Shown: in pieces, positions 9,959 to 21,614 of the stretch
Position numbering within the stretch: position 1 is the first letter of the stretch
How the letters are laid out: the number at the start of each line of letters is the position of its first letter
Origin: Sclerotiophoma versabilis
Lineage: Eukaryota; Ascomycota; Dothideomycetes; Pleosporales; Didymellaceae
Direction of reading: 5' to 3'
Assembly: GCA_012274445.1 (NCBI GenBank)
Contig: JAAROD010000076.1
Coordinates: 620,001-684,000, forward strand
DNA: 64,000 bases
Notes under the pieces: generated by a model
Told to the model about the DNA's origin: nothing
Database searches by the model: none
What the model saw: the letters and a program-made list of their open reading frames with translations, nothing else
Position numbers and translations under genes: made by a program

Positions 9959-10281
9959 GCCAGCCTGATGTTTTCTTCGCTGGAGAGCGCGTGATAATAT
10001 GCCATGTGCCATATGCGATATATACCCCTTGGCGTTTTATTAGAGGCAATGCAATTATTTCTTTGCAGTGCGGATGTCTGATGATGATGATGATGATGAT
10101 GGTGTGTGTGTGTGTATGTCTAGACGTGATACTCTCGCACGGTCATCCAGTACGCGCTACACTTCAATGCATCGTTAGGCTTGCAGTCTTCAAGCTCGTC
10201 TTCTGGGATCTGGACCGGACTGCGGATATTGCCTTCTATGGCATCATTGGTAGCATATCGAGTTGCTGGTAATCAACTGCG
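9959..10281. other. Convergent 3' intergenic region
   Basis: About 320 bp between the stop codons of the CaaX protein and the GH76 gene. It carries a compound microsatellite and presumably both 3' UTRs. No gene seen. Confidence 0.6.
10081..10116. repeat. Compound microsatellite (ATG)n-(GT)n
   Basis: Seven ATG units run directly into about seven GT units, in the 3' flank of the CaaX gene. Confidence 0.95.
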
Positions 10282-11592
10282 TCAAGCATCCCACTTGACT
10301 CTCCCAGCAATACTTCTTCGACTCCTCGCACCAATCATACCCTCTTTCCCACCAACTCCCTGAGCCCGCAAGCCAGCATCCACAACCTCGAGCTGATTGA
10401 AAGCTGCAATGGCTCCCGATCCCTCTGTTGTCCCCGCAGTAGCTGCGCTGCTAGCATCCCCAATGATCTCCGTCACACTGTCCCTCAGCTCCGGCAGCAA
10501 TTCAGCCGTAGCACCCAACCATCGCGCCAACGTCCCCTTGAAACTGACCTGATCAGAGTCGCAACTGGCATCGCCTTCACACTTTGCCTCCCACAACTCG
10601 CCCGTCTCTTCGTTAACAAAGTTACGCTTCGCAGACGCAATAAGCCCCTTTGTCCTCTCCAACCACACTTTGTCACCCGTGAGTTTCGACATGACAGCAG
10701 TGCCGTACATGAAAACGCCAACATTGTAACTCCACATATTATGGTTGACATCTACGCAGCCATTCTCGCCCTTGGCATCGTCCGTGCCGTCGTAGACATC
10801 AAACTCCGGGCTAATCAGCCCAACGCTGACGGTCCAGTCATAGCTCTTGATTGCCCAGGCTTTGATGTCTGCGGATGAAGTGTGCAGCGCGAGACGCGCC
10901 GCCAGCTGGAAGAATAACCCGTTTGCGATCGTCGACTTGTAGTGCCACCCGTCCGTGCCGTCGCCTTTGAGGATCTTCCATTTCATGCCACCGTTGCATT
11001 TGTCCTTGTCCCACCGTGTGGTCTGCTCTTGGAATACGTTTTGAGCTAGAGTGGCCCATGGTACCGGCCCGGTTGGGGCGAAATTCGTTTCTGCGGCGGT
11101 CAAGGCGGCGAGGGCCCACCACGCTTGGTCGTCGTTGCCAGTTGCATGGACGGTCATGAAGTCGTTTGTGCCGGTTGCTTCGGTGATGAGGGTGTTTGAG
11201 AGGAGCGTTGCATATTGAGAGTCGCCGGTTGTGGAAGTGTATGTTAGAAGTGCGTCGACTGCGGATCCGGACTGCCACCACCAGATTGGTTCGGCGAGGA
11301 GGGCAAGGCTTTGGTCTGGATATGCAGCGCGGAGGGAAGAGGCGAAGGCGCCGGCGGTCGTCAGGAGGAGTTTGGCGGCGGGTGCTGCAACTGCTGTTGC
11401 GGACGGGGTTGCCGATGGGATTGTAGACGATGTGGCGGATAGTGTTGCAGGTGATGTAGCTGTTGCAGATGATGTAGCTGTGGCTGTGGCTGTGGCTGAT
11501 CCGATAGCGACATTGGTAGAGTTCGAGGGCAGGAACGGCGAATTTGGGAAGAAGATTGACACCAGCGGAACGATATTCGAAGGGAGGCGCAT
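10282..11592 (-). CDS. GH76-family alpha-1,6-mannanase-like enzyme (DFG5/DCW1 type)
   Basis: Single-exon 436-residue protein. The N-terminus (MRLPSNIVPLVSIFFPNS) is a weak signal-peptide candidate, followed by an Ala/Thr/Ser low-complexity linker at about 30-70. The GH76 catalytic domain follows: PIWWWQSGSAVDALLTY, the catalytic Asp pair in GNDDQAWW (residues 154-155), and NHNMWSYNVGVFMYG. In yeast, DFG5/DCW1 act at the cell surface in linking GPI-mannoproteins to wall glucan. This protein lacks a clear C-terminal GPI signal (it ends RSRRSIAGRVKWDA), so it is more likely secreted than membrane-anchored. Several family members exist in most moulds, so a symbol is not given. The start is the only ATG ahead of the hydrophobic segment. 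Confidence 0.88.
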   Translation of the reverse strand: MRLPSNIVPLVSIFFPNSPFLPSNSTNVAIGSATATATATSSATATSPATLSATSSTIPSATPSATAVAAPAAKLLLTTAGAFASSLRAAYPDQSLALLAEPIWWWQSGSAVDALLTYTSTTGDSQYATLLSNTLITEATGTNDFMTVHATGNDDQAWWALAALTAAETNFAPTGPVPWATLAQNVFQEQTTRWDKDKCNGGMKWKILKGDGTDGWHYKSTIANGLFFQLAARLALHTSSADIKAWAIKSYDWTVSVGLISPEFDVYDGTDDAKGENGCVDVNHNMWSYNVGVFMYGTAVMSKLTGDKVWLERTKGLIASAKRNFVNEETGELWEAKCEGDASCDSDQVSFKGTLARWLGATAELLPELRDSVTEIIGDASSAATAGTTEGSGAIAAFNQLEVVDAGLRAQGVGGKEGMIGARSRRSIAGRVKWDA

Positions 11593-12905
11593 CTTGAAGC
11601 AAACCTTTTGTTCTCTGATGTTGCTGATGAATGAGATGAAATTTGAACACTCTCGAGCAGTCTATAAAAGAGCGAAACCTACTCGAGTCAAAAGAATGGA
11701 GACGTCAAGTCAAGAAACGAATGTCATGGATGAAGACAGTCAAGGCAGATTCCAGCAGCGAACGAAGGAAGAATCTCCCCGCAAAGAAAAACACCAGAAA
11801 AGAAGGTGTCAAGACAACAAGAAGACGACAAGGAGAGGCGTCCACTTCTATGTGGACTCGTACGGATGCCTTACATTCTACGCCGAGGACGAGCGGACCA
11901 AGCCTTTGAGCGCCCTGTGCCACGCCGTTGCAGGCCCACATGTTGCACTGCCAACATGTGAATCGAACTTGTTAACAGTTTCTGCCAATGCTTTTGATGG
12001 GAATGTTCATATTGGTGCCTGGCGACGTGGTGTCCGCCCCTGTTTCATGTGATGATATTGTGGGTCGCCGCGTGGTTTGAAACGGCGATAAGAAATTCTC
12101 TTTTATGTGATTCGGCGACGTGCATAAATGAAGACAATCATGCGTCCGAATGCCGTCAATTGCAGCCGACTTATCCTCCAGTTTCGGGTGATCACGATAG
12201 GGCTGTCAGTGTTCTGGAACTGTAGCCGTTTTTGGCTTCGATTGAGGGTGGTTACCACCCGTTCGCGAGGCTGATTCTCAACTTGGCGCACCGCCAGTAT
12301 CTGGAGGCCTGAACCAGGAGTGTAAAAATGTGCTCAAGGCGTGCTGTTGTCGCTGTATGCGAAGGTGTACGGACGAAGAAAAGGAAGAAATTTCCCCAAC
12401 GTCAGCTCAGGTGTTCCGCCAAGCCCGACACGTGCACGCTCGTACCTCAACACACCATACAGAAGGATGCGCTGTGCCACGATGCCAACGCGATGCTTTC
12501 CCTATCTGGAAGTCTTGTGCTATCATGAGGGTTGCCATAGTCATGCCAGGTTTTTCGTTCCCCTATCGTTAATCCATGCTACAGAAGCATCGTTTTGTTG
12601 TCCCAATGTGTACATTCTGAAGCCATATAAGATCGCATAATGCAGTAGATAAAGTTTGCTGCTTTCCACATGACCTAGGGGGGCTAAAGCAAACTAACAA
12701 GGACGTGCACTCACATACTGAGAGTGCAAGAAGCCCAAGGTTTGTGGAAAATAATTCCATGAGACCACCCAAACGCCTCGCTGTGCAACGTCAAACGTGC
12801 AATTGCAGATTCGGAAGCGCCGAATTTGAAAAGACATTAGTCGTGAAAGCATAATGAGTTTTTCCGTTTTCTTCTTCCATACTCAACCCAACTCTTTCGG
12901 CAGAT
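11593..12905. other. Intergenic between GH76 and MFS genes
   Basis: About 1.3 kb. A 273-codon plus-strand frame (11231-12052) overlaps the GH76 gene and continues here; its first half is an antisense shadow and its second half lacks any domain, so it is not annotated. No RNA gene was recognised. Confidence 0.5.
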
Positions 12906-14819
12906 TTACATCGTGCGACCCCTCCTCTCTTCCTCACCGCCAGGGCTCGCTGCACTGCCATTTGCATTGACAGCGCCGTAGTCTTGTACTCCGACACTGA
13001 TACCGGGCATCAACCTTTCCCTCGCCTCTTCAGCCTCCTCTTCAACGTTCTCCCTCATGATCTTGTGGCTTCTGCGGTACACAAAAGCGACAAGCGCGAT
13101 ACCAACAAGCAGTGCGAGGCTCAGGAGGATGACGTTGACTGGCACTGGATTGTTCTTAAAAACCTTGTGTGTTGCGGCGTCGAGTGCTGATTGCGAGAAG
13201 TTGAGAAGACCGGCTAAGCAGATGATCAGACCGTAGACTTTGCCGAAAGTGGCAAATCCAAAGACTTTGGCGGAGTAGTCGCTGTGGAAACGTTAGTAAT
13301 CAGTCTCGATACCAAAATGTGGCACTTACGAGACTGCAGTATAGTACAAAGGTCTGTATAGCACAAATAAGACGATGTTGCCGTAAGCCGCCCAGGTCTC
13401 AGGAATCACACCCAAGACGCCAATCGTGGTTGCAATAGTAACCAAGAGGGACAAAGTAAAGGTAGTGCTAGTGTTATCGAGGATTAGGCCAATGAAGGGT
13501 ATCGAGATGATGCCACCCACGGGCAATGCGACATCGAAGAAGTTGTTGATCTCGACCGCTTTCGAGTAGTCGTGGAAGATGTAGGTGTACTGCGAGCGAA
13601 TGGTTGCAACGAAGTAGTTGATCCTCGTCATCTGCAGCACGGTGAACAAGGTTATGAGGATGAACCATGGCGTCCTGATTTGCTCTGCTGCAGTGCGTCC
13701 ATGCAAAGCCCCCCAAACGCCAGATTTGTTGCGCTTTTTCTCTTCCTCCTTGGCTTGGTTTGCGCCATCTTTCGTACCCAGCAGAGCAGTAATTTCGCTG
13801 GCAATGCTGTCTCGGTGTGCGCGACGAGCGTCCTGCAAGCTCTGAACCGTGGATTGGTCCTCGATCTCATCATCTGATTCATGAACGCTATCGTTCTCCT
13901 CTACTTCGTTGACCAACTCCCCGACCGTCTTGTATGAGGTCGAAGGCATGAAGAAGATTTGTACTGCCAGGATGTACGCAGGGACTACAAGATACCCAAG
14001 GAAGAACTTCTTCGGTGTAAAGGCGCCATCTGTAGCTTGGTAGATTAGGCGATAGAATAGAAAGATGGCGCTTGAGGTGTCGAATGCGCCTGTGAGAAGA
14101 GCCAGAATCAGTCCTGAATACTGAGGGAAGGTATTGCTGAGTTGGAAGGATGAGATAAACACAAATGGTCCGCCTAATGCCAGAAACAGGTATCCGGGGA
14201 TGTATGCATCGAAGGGAAGTTGCGCTGCAAATGCGAACAGCAAAGATCCTAGTGTGATCGAGATCGCTCCGATTATGCCAGATACTCGAGGTCCATAGCG
14301 GTCCAATATCGTACCAACGGGTAGTGCGACGACGTTCGTAGAGACGGCAGCGATGGTGAACATGAGGTTAAGCCTGTCAATTGATCAATAGGGGTTTGCC
14401 TTCCTTCCAAGTCTGTTCGTACACACCTCAGCTCCTGCTCATAACAGACTCGTACGTCATCCTTCAACTCCTGCTTTGAGCACCTGTCCCTATACACGCC
14501 CTCTGCTAGCAACACTGGCTTGATCGCGGCAAAGCCAAACACCACTCCAGCAGCGAACAGACAGTAGATGCAAGCTAGGAACACCTGCACTGCACAACAA
14601 TTAGCCGGCTCCCTGCGTCGCATCTAAGGTATTGTACTCACAATACCTCTTCCACTTGGGCACTTCAAATGCGCCTACAGGCTGTACCTCTCCAGCAGCT
14701 TCGGTCCACGTCCCGACCGGATTAAACGACATTTTGCGATTGCGTGAGGATTCGCGGCTGCCGGGCGCACTCCACGGCTGGTACTCCTCCATCGTTGTGA
14801 GACGCTCAGAGAGAGACAT
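12906..14819 (-). CDS. Major facilitator superfamily carrier, FMP42-like
   Basis: Four exons on the minus strand (14819-14642, 14589-14427, 14373-13330, 13281-12906; introns 52, 53 and 49 nt) encode 586 residues in frame. The N-terminal 60 residues are hydrophilic. About 12 transmembrane helices follow, split by a long charged cytosolic loop (NEVEENDSVHESDDEIED and a Lys-rich stretch). The first half contains GTILDRYGPRVSGIIG, an MFS motif-A-like loop. It resembles yeast FMP42 (YMR221C) and other fungal vacuolar or mitochondria-detected MFS proteins of unknown substrate. The acidic tail ends in Gly/Ser and GRTM. The start ATG (MSLSERLTTMEE) is followed by typical disordered sequence. Substrate unknown. 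Confidence 0.86.
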
Positions 14820-16283
14820 GATGGGCGGCTCGACTTTTCTTCTTCTGCCTGAGCAGGAACAAAAGGCCTACCTCTGGGTAGTTAAAGGTGCAAGCGCACC
14901 GGTCTGCTGCAATGGCAGCTTCGTCTTGCGTGAGTGCTCACACAGCGCTGCCTAGGAAAGCCGCTCGGTACCGGGAGTACGAGCCGGATGACGTCGGTGC
15001 TGCGAAGCTGTCAAGCGGAATTGCAGCGCAGAACCTCGCTCCACGGTCGTAACAACGACAAGAGGAAGATTGAGAATTAAAAAGAGTTGGACGGTCCAGT
15101 CAAAAGATGTTCAGGGTCCTATATATGCTATAAAACCTGCATCAGTGAGGTGCGGGCATGCAGGGTTGTATGCCTTTTAGGCGTCTTCCCGCACAAGCCC
15201 ATCCATCGGGTAGGCGCATGATCACACACATCACGTACTCCGCAGTACTACGCCTCAGACGGCTGACCATTACTATGAGCTCATCATCGACTTCCCTTTG
15301 TCCTCTACCAGTTACCAGACTCATTCACAGGACTCATACTTGACTTAAAGTTCGTTATCGTCGTGTTGATATCTAGAGATTGATCGGCGTACGATAGCTC
15401 TCCGGCCTGTTCAGCCAATAATTGCGCGAGTCAGCCGCGGAAGAAGCACCTGCATCAGTGCGTCGGCTCACGACAAATTTTCCACGATGAAGGGTCCACA
15501 GGTTCGCTAGACGGCGATTCCCACCACGACAGCTGCGCAATTGCAGCGTTGCGTAGCATCCTGCAGCACCACGGATTTCTTTCATGCAGCATGCGTTGAA
15601 AATTTCTCCGTGGTGCTGTCTGGATCGCGGCTACTGCAGGAAATATAGCGGGTAAAACGCTCGAAGGATTGAGGAGATGTTGATACGCACAGTTCTTGCT
15701 CGATTTCATCGAGTAACTCTTCGGATAGGCGATGGCGACAGGTCTGTGCGCTCATACCTTGCTTCTGTGACTTGATTGCATTGCACTCGCTTTCTTACCA
15801 AAGACGCTGCGCAACTCCATAGCTGTGTCATCCGCATCTCTTCACGACTTGCAACTGAAGGCCTTCGACAAAGCAGACTTTCTGTTTTCTAAGTGCAACA
15901 CTCTTTGAGGCCTTCGGGGAGAGTTGTATTGGATTGCGAAGATGTTGACATGGCTGCAACTCGAGACTTCTAAACATATATATTTGAAAGAAAGCTGTGC
16001 AATGCGATGCACCTGCTACTTTCGCAAAAACGCTTATAATTAGTCTTCACCAGCTGCGTGCTCAAAAGGTCAGGTCCTCCAAGAACTTAATGGACACTAT
16101 CCATTTTATATACCAGCAAGAGGAGCCTTTCAATGTGAAAAGAGTATATTACATTTGTGCGCTATCAATAAGCTGCTGTACCTGTAAGCCAAAGACGATG
16201 TGCAATCACCGTGCATCATACGCCACTACGAACCACATCGTAACATTATATTCTGCGTCCACCACTTGTTCTGGAATTATGGC
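14820..16283. other. Intergenic upstream of the MFS gene
   Basis: About 1.46 kb between the MFS start and the 3' end of the BAX-inhibitor-like gene. Nothing coding was recognised; the MFS promoter should be at the low-coordinate end. Confidence 0.5.
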
Positions 16284-17356
16284 TTACTTCCTCTTGTTCT
16301 GCTGCATGGCCAAGATCTGGACCATCCTGACGAAGATGTTGATGAAGTCCAACTCAAGGTGAATAGACTCGTTGACCGGGTCCTTTGCCATGAGGCCGCG
16401 CTCAGCCAAGCGGGCATGGTGGAGAATCTTCTGCACGTCGTACAGGGTGAAACCACCAAATACGGCGAGGCCTCCGTACAGCCAGATGTTCTCAGTCCAC
16501 ATCAGTGTGCGAGCAGCGGTGGCGGGGATAACCATAGGAGCGAGACCAGACAGCGCGACGACGGCGACACCAGCAAGTAGAGGACCGCCGAGATACATGT
16601 ACTTATCTGTCTTTGCGGTAGCGCCGACAAACGCGAGTGAGCCCATCAGACCAGCTGTGTAGAGACCAGCGCGGGCGAGGATGGCGGGGTGCATGAAGAA
16701 GAGCGGGGCGAGGAGAGCGGCTTGGGTGACGTTGAAGGCAGTCCAGAGGGCGTACTTCTGGACGTAGCTGTTGCTGTTAGTACTTGGTCTTCGAAACCAC
16801 ATGGACGATTTACTCACTTCTGAGGGCTGGTAGCCATAGTGCCGTACATGGTTCCAATGCTAGCAGCGAGACCGACTCCCATGACCAACCACGGGTTGGC
16901 AGCCATGAGCCTGAAAGACCAGCCGTTCATGTGCATAGCGCGCGCAGCAATACCGATGATACCAATGCCGAGGCCAGTGTGCATGAATGTGTCGTTGAGG
17001 TAGGCGCGCTCGAAAGGCGGCATGCCGCCATCCTCTCGTGTCTCACGGTTGAAGATCAGGTTGATGCCGAGCAGAGTCGCGCCGAAGATGCCAGCGCCGT
17101 AGAGGAGGCGCTGTCGCGCATCGCCCTGCGCGAGAGGGTTGTTGTATGCGGCCTGCTGGTACGAGCGGCGGAATGTCGACTGGAACTTGGAGACATTGGT
17201 GGCGGTGGTGAGAGTGGGTGCGTTGGACTTGAAGAAGTGCGGGTGCTGCTTCAGTGGCGTGTTGTGCAAGGCGCGCACTGAGAGCTGTGATGTCCTTGTT
17301 ACGGACTGCTTGATGGTTGCTGGGATGGCGAAGGGCCGCCGTAAGAGGGACGCCAT
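16284..17356 (-). CDS. BAX inhibitor-1 family protein, mitochondrial GHITM-like
   Basis: Two exons (17356-16818, 16767-16284; intron 50 nt) encode 340 residues. The N-terminus (MASLLRRPFAIPATIKQ) is Arg-rich and lacks acidic residues, a probable mitochondrial targeting peptide reaching about residue 70. Seven or so hydrophobic helices follow, including HTGLGIGIIGIAARAMHMNG and a C-terminal block with LYGGLAVFGGFTLYDVQKI and LDFINIFVRMVQIL. The Asp-containing LYDVQK and the final LxxxNIFVR segment are typical of the BI-1/TMBIM superfamily. The targeting peptide points to the GHITM/MICS1 branch of the inner mitochondrial membrane, linked in animals to cristae structure and ion exchange. An upstream in-frame ATG at 17464 exists, but the chosen ATG starts the targeting signal. 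Confidence 0.9.
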
Positions 17357-19357
17357 GGTTGTGGTTGCGATTGTGTTTGTGATGGAGGGCACTCGGAAGC
17401 GGAGGTACGAGGGTATTAAAGCTTGATGACGTCCCGAATCGTGGAAAGCGCCAGAAAATGTCAAAGCTTCCTAACGCCGGGGGGCAAGAACGGACGAATC
17501 GCCAGCACCATCAATCTCAGCGCGTCCCGTGCAGTGCACCGATGACTCGAAGTTTCCTCAAGAAGCAATGCAACGGATCTTCCGTGGCGCTGCAATGTGA
17601 TGTGAGGCGTCAAGGCCTTGGAGACAGCACTAGACAATGGGTTCGACTTCGTTCGTGATGACAATGGTGGGCTCCTTGCGCGTGCAGGACGACGAGCTCA
17701 GCAGTAGTCCATGCAGGTTTAATACCACACATCCATGCCGTACCCGCTGGCTCGTTTCCTTGTGGCCAGCCCTCCGCCAGATCTGTGTATTGTAGCTCTT
17801 GAGAAGAGTGGCGTCTGAAATCTGGCGTCTCCAGTTTGGAGCTCTCTCACCTATGCAGACGAGACTGCCACAGACCATCTACCCATACTTGTATCGCTAT
17901 CTATCAGGCCCTAACATTTTGTCTTGTTTATTGACCGGCATTTCGAGTCCGGTTGACCTTGGCATAGGAGTGTAGATACGCTCTGCTTAGGTAGAAAAAA
18001 GTTGTGTTTATCTCGCCTCCCCGTCTCCAAATAAGTCGCATGATGCAGTGGTCTTTACCGTGAACTGAGGAAGTGAACCGGTCAAACCATATATGGCTCA
18101 TTTAGTATTCTAAGGAGGTCCCTAGGTTGACTGTACATCCTCTCATACAAGTCAGCCGTCCCTAATAGTAGCGATCATAAGCGTTGCGAGATATTACATT
18201 GATTGTAGATCCGAAGGCTTCTTTGTGAGCATGTTTCCTATACAAACCAACGCGGACTTCCAGATCTACAGTGTCTCGAACAGCGTAGTCACCAATACGA
18301 AGGAATACAAGTAAAGAATACTGACAGATCAGGAGACGATGTCGTAAGGAACATACGTGGACGCAGTCCGGACTTCAGCAGTAGAACGGCATGCAGAAGG
18401 CCCTCAAGACGGAACACCGCACGCTAACGCAGAAAACATGTGCGCATGCGGTTCTGCAGCTAGTCACAACCATATACCCCAAACGGAAGCAAGAGAAGTG
18501 CAACGATAGGCCGGGCGCAGTTTGACACAGCAGTCGCGACACCTAGAGTGCAGCTGGGAAACATCGACAAAGAAGAAAGTTTAGATTGTGTTGAAGATGA
18601 GACGAACCGAACCATACTCGCGTAGAAACTAATCAGCGCTGCACTTTGTGACTATCGAAAGCAGATTGCTATCATACGACATGCCCCATCGCAGGAAATC
18701 AAACAGGGGTACACACGATGGTCCTTCGTATCCAGGTGAGTGTTTCGCAATGAGTGGCAGCAGCAGCAGCTTCCAGTCTCATGCTGCCTTTCGTAAAACC
18801 ATCATTCGTAAAACAACCATCATTCGTAAAACAACCATCATCATGCGCTATTCCAAGGCCTTCTGCGGCAATTCTACAAGGATTTTGATCGTGCTACGCT
18901 TGCGGCACCCAGCAACAATGGCATGCAGGGACGTCGCATGTGCGCCTGCATGCGTGCAGTGACGTACCTTGAGTAACAGCAGTGTAGCGAAGGCATGCGT
19001 TGCAAGGGTCTTGTGGCGGATCAAGTGTTGTGGAATGCGAACGCAAACAATGACGACAAAGGGTCCGGAGTCAGGGTCCAGCATGCGACTCAGGAACAAC
19101 TAAGCTTCGGGTGATCACTATGCAGATCACTCATGTGCGGCGGCAGAAGGCATTCGATCGTATGCAGTGCAGATGGCATTGACTATCTACACAACCCAGC
19201 CACCATGGGTCGAAGGAAAGCAGGCAAATTTGGTATATACCCTAATAAACCAGGAGTATCTTAGAAAGGAAAAGCGGACCGAATGCAGCATCATGACATT
19301 ATTGACAACCCAATTAGCTCCAATGCAATTTTTCAAAGCACAAGATCTTGGAGTAAT
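17357..19357. other. 2-kb intergenic stretch
   Basis: No protein gene or tRNA was recognised on either strand. It contains an 18-bp tandem repeat near 18.8 kb. The high-coordinate end is the 3' flank of the GPI-protein gene. Confidence 0.5.
18790..18843. repeat. 18-bp tandem repeat
   Basis: About three copies of a unit like attcgtaaaacaaccatc, the first copy slightly shorter, in otherwise unique intergenic DNA. Confidence 0.85.
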
Positions 19358-20203
19358 TTAGAGCATGAGCGCAGCAAGGGCGGCAGCACCGACAAGGCTG
19401 AGACCAGCCTTGAGGGAGCCGGCAGCGCCGGTGGACTCGGGCAGAGGCGCAGTGGAGGTGCCGTTGCCGGCACCGGTGGCAGAGGGACGGAGAGAGTTAG
19501 GAACAGTCATCGAGCCGGTGGGCATGACGATGCTCGAGTTGTAGGCAGGGGCGCCGGTGCTGGCAACGTGCGCGCTGGTGGTGGCAACGGTCTTGACGGT
19601 GGTGGGGTAGGGAGCAACGGCGGAGGACTTGACGACTGACGAAGCGACGGGGTAGCCAGCAGCGCTCGAGGACTTGACGGGGTAGCCAGCAGCGCTGGAA
19701 GATGTAGCGGGGTATCCAGCGGGTGTGGAGCTAGCGACGGGGGCAACAGAGCTGGAAGAGACGACAACAGAGCAGTCGTTCTTGGAGATACCGAACTGGG
19801 TGGAGTACTGGTACTGGCCGGTAACGTCGTCGATCAGCTGGAGACCGTAGTGGGTCACGTCAGCCTCGAGGGTGGAGGCAGGAGTCCACTGGTAGGAGCC
19901 AGAGTTGGCGATACCCTCAACAAGAGTCTGGATGGGGACAACGTTGGTGGAGGGGCCACGGAGCAGGAGAAGCGAGACCGTGTTGGGGGTGGTTGGCTGC
20001 CAGGTGATGGTGAAGGCCTTGCAAGCGGGCACAACCTGTGAACAGAGTCAGTGACTGTTGCAACTGTCAGTTCAGCCGAGTTCATTGCTTACCTCGTTCA
20101 AAGGACGAGTGATGGGGTTGCCAGCCGGCTCGCCAACGGGGGCGTGGAGCTGCGCAGCGGCAATGCTGGCGAAGAAAGCAACGACGGAAGCCTTGGTGAA
20201 CAT
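19358..20203 (-). CDS. GPI-anchored KRE9/KNH1-like cell-wall protein
   Basis: Two exons (20203-20093, 20035-19358; intron 57 nt, phase 0) encode 262 residues. The signal peptide MFTKASVVAFFASIAAAQ is followed by a KRE9/KNH1 N-terminal Ig-like domain at about 25-130 (AFTITWQPTTPNTVSLLLLRG, then IANSGSYQWTPASTL). Next come a Ser/Thr-rich stalk with three 10-residue AGYP repeats and a C-terminal GPI signal (Gly/Ala cleavage region then LSLVGAAALAALML). Such Ser-Thr-rich GPI-anchored proteins are abundant fungal wall components; KRE9-type domains are connected to beta-1,6-glucan assembly in yeast, but a direct enzymatic role is unproven. It lies in the same orientation as the exo-glucanase 1.4 kb upstream, though spacing argues for separate promoters. 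Confidence 0.9.
19646..19735 (-). repeat. 30-bp intragenic tandem repeat
   Basis: Three consecutive 30-bp units, with ggtagcc/ggtatcc marks at 19651, 19681 and 19711, encode AGYPATSSSA, AGYPVKSSSA and AGYPVASSVV in the stalk of the GPI protein. Confidence 0.85.
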
Positions 20204-21614
20204 GGTGTCGGTATTATTTGATTAACGTGCGTAAAGCGACGATTAAGGTAGTGAATGTACTGGTTGTTGGGAGGAGTTTCAAAAGAATGACTGTGTGCTT
20301 TAAAGAGCGTTAGGGAACAAATTCCTCAGGTCGTTTTTTGGCAATGTGGACGAAAGCAGACTTGGAGCCTGACGGGCGCAGCGAGGTTCATATTGGCATT
20401 CACTCACCGGTACCGCAGGGGTAATGCTTTCGGTCTAAGGATGAATCTAATTTGCGCTGGACCCGCATGATAGTCGGTCGGTTCCTGGCTAAAATGCACG
20501 CGCCCGGACTTGTTTGTCCGTCTAGGCTCGAAACAGCCGTGGCGTAAAGTTGTCGCGCGGAAGATGTCAGGGGCACGAGATTCTACGTCGATGATTGGCC
20601 TCGTCGCTTCCACAATTCACCACAGCTTCACCAGCAGCTATCTCGGCTGGATGTCTTCTATTCTGGGAGAAAATTGCGTGCCGCGTGAGAAGGAGGCCTG
20701 AAAAGTCGAACGCCGCTGCTGACAGCAGCGTCGTGTCAGCCTGTGATGGTTGCAACTTCGCGCTCACAGCGGTTGAGAGAAATGCATCCTAACAATCGTG
20801 AACAGCCATGGAGCTCGTCGGCTTCGAGGATGAACGTGGTTGTTAAATTTCCAATGTAACATAATACGACGTTCTCTCCAGATCCGCGTCACGCTGGGAC
20901 GTGATCGATGCCGTGCGGCCTAGCTCCGGAGCTCAAGCCTCAGAAACAGGCCTGAGCGAGAGTCAGTGGTGTTGTTTCCAGGCAGCCAGGCGTGCCACAC
21001 ATAAAGGGGATCCTTTGGTCACTCGCCAAGTGTTACACCTGCGGGTAACAACAAGGAACTGCATCCTCAAGATTCTAGATGCTCGCAGCACGATAATTGC
21101 CACTGCCGGTCGTGATCGTGAGTCCAATGCGCATGATCGGCCCGGTCAGTAAAGTAAATGAAAGTGGTACGTTTTGGCTAGGATCTAAGATTCCCTGCCC
21201 GTTGAGCCTGGGCAGCAGCGCCGCAGCAAAGCCGTTGATCGCCGTGACAAGCCCTTTCCCATTTCCCAAGCATTTCATCGATATTGTTGCGGCAACAAGC
21301 TCGATTGCACTAATCACAATTTGCAAAGCATTTCGGACGAATGTTTTTGTCAAAGACCTTCGTTTCCCTTGTGACTGCGTACATCGCTACGTCTACAACC
21401 GACGACCGTCCAGTTTCCATCTTACACAGGTTCAACACGTGACAACCTCCGGGCTTCCTCACGAAGCCATACGTAGCGAGCGAACGCACCTGGGTATCTT
21501 CGAAACAGATTTCATGACATCATCACTCAACATGAGGATAGTAGGTGGGGATGGAGTGCGGAGCGAGCGTGAAACCGTCAACCAGCAAGAGCAGGGAGCA
21601 TCTTGGAATCGTGC
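20204..21614. other. Intergenic upstream of the GPI-protein gene
   Basis: About 1.4 kb holding the GPI-gene promoter and the 3' flank of the exo-glucanase gene. A TTTAAA element on the minus strand near 20300 is a weak TATA-like candidate. No gene seen. Confidence 0.45.

Noticed and set aside
11231..12052. 273-codon plus-strand ORF
   Set aside because: First half is antisense to GH76; the Val-Ala-Asp run is the reverse of its Ala/Thr linker.
17357..19357. tRNA or 5S rRNA genes in the larger gaps
   Set aside because: Scanning by eye for B-box-like ggttcgaatcc and cloverleaf ends found no convincing candidate here or in the other gaps; a covariance-model search would be decisive.
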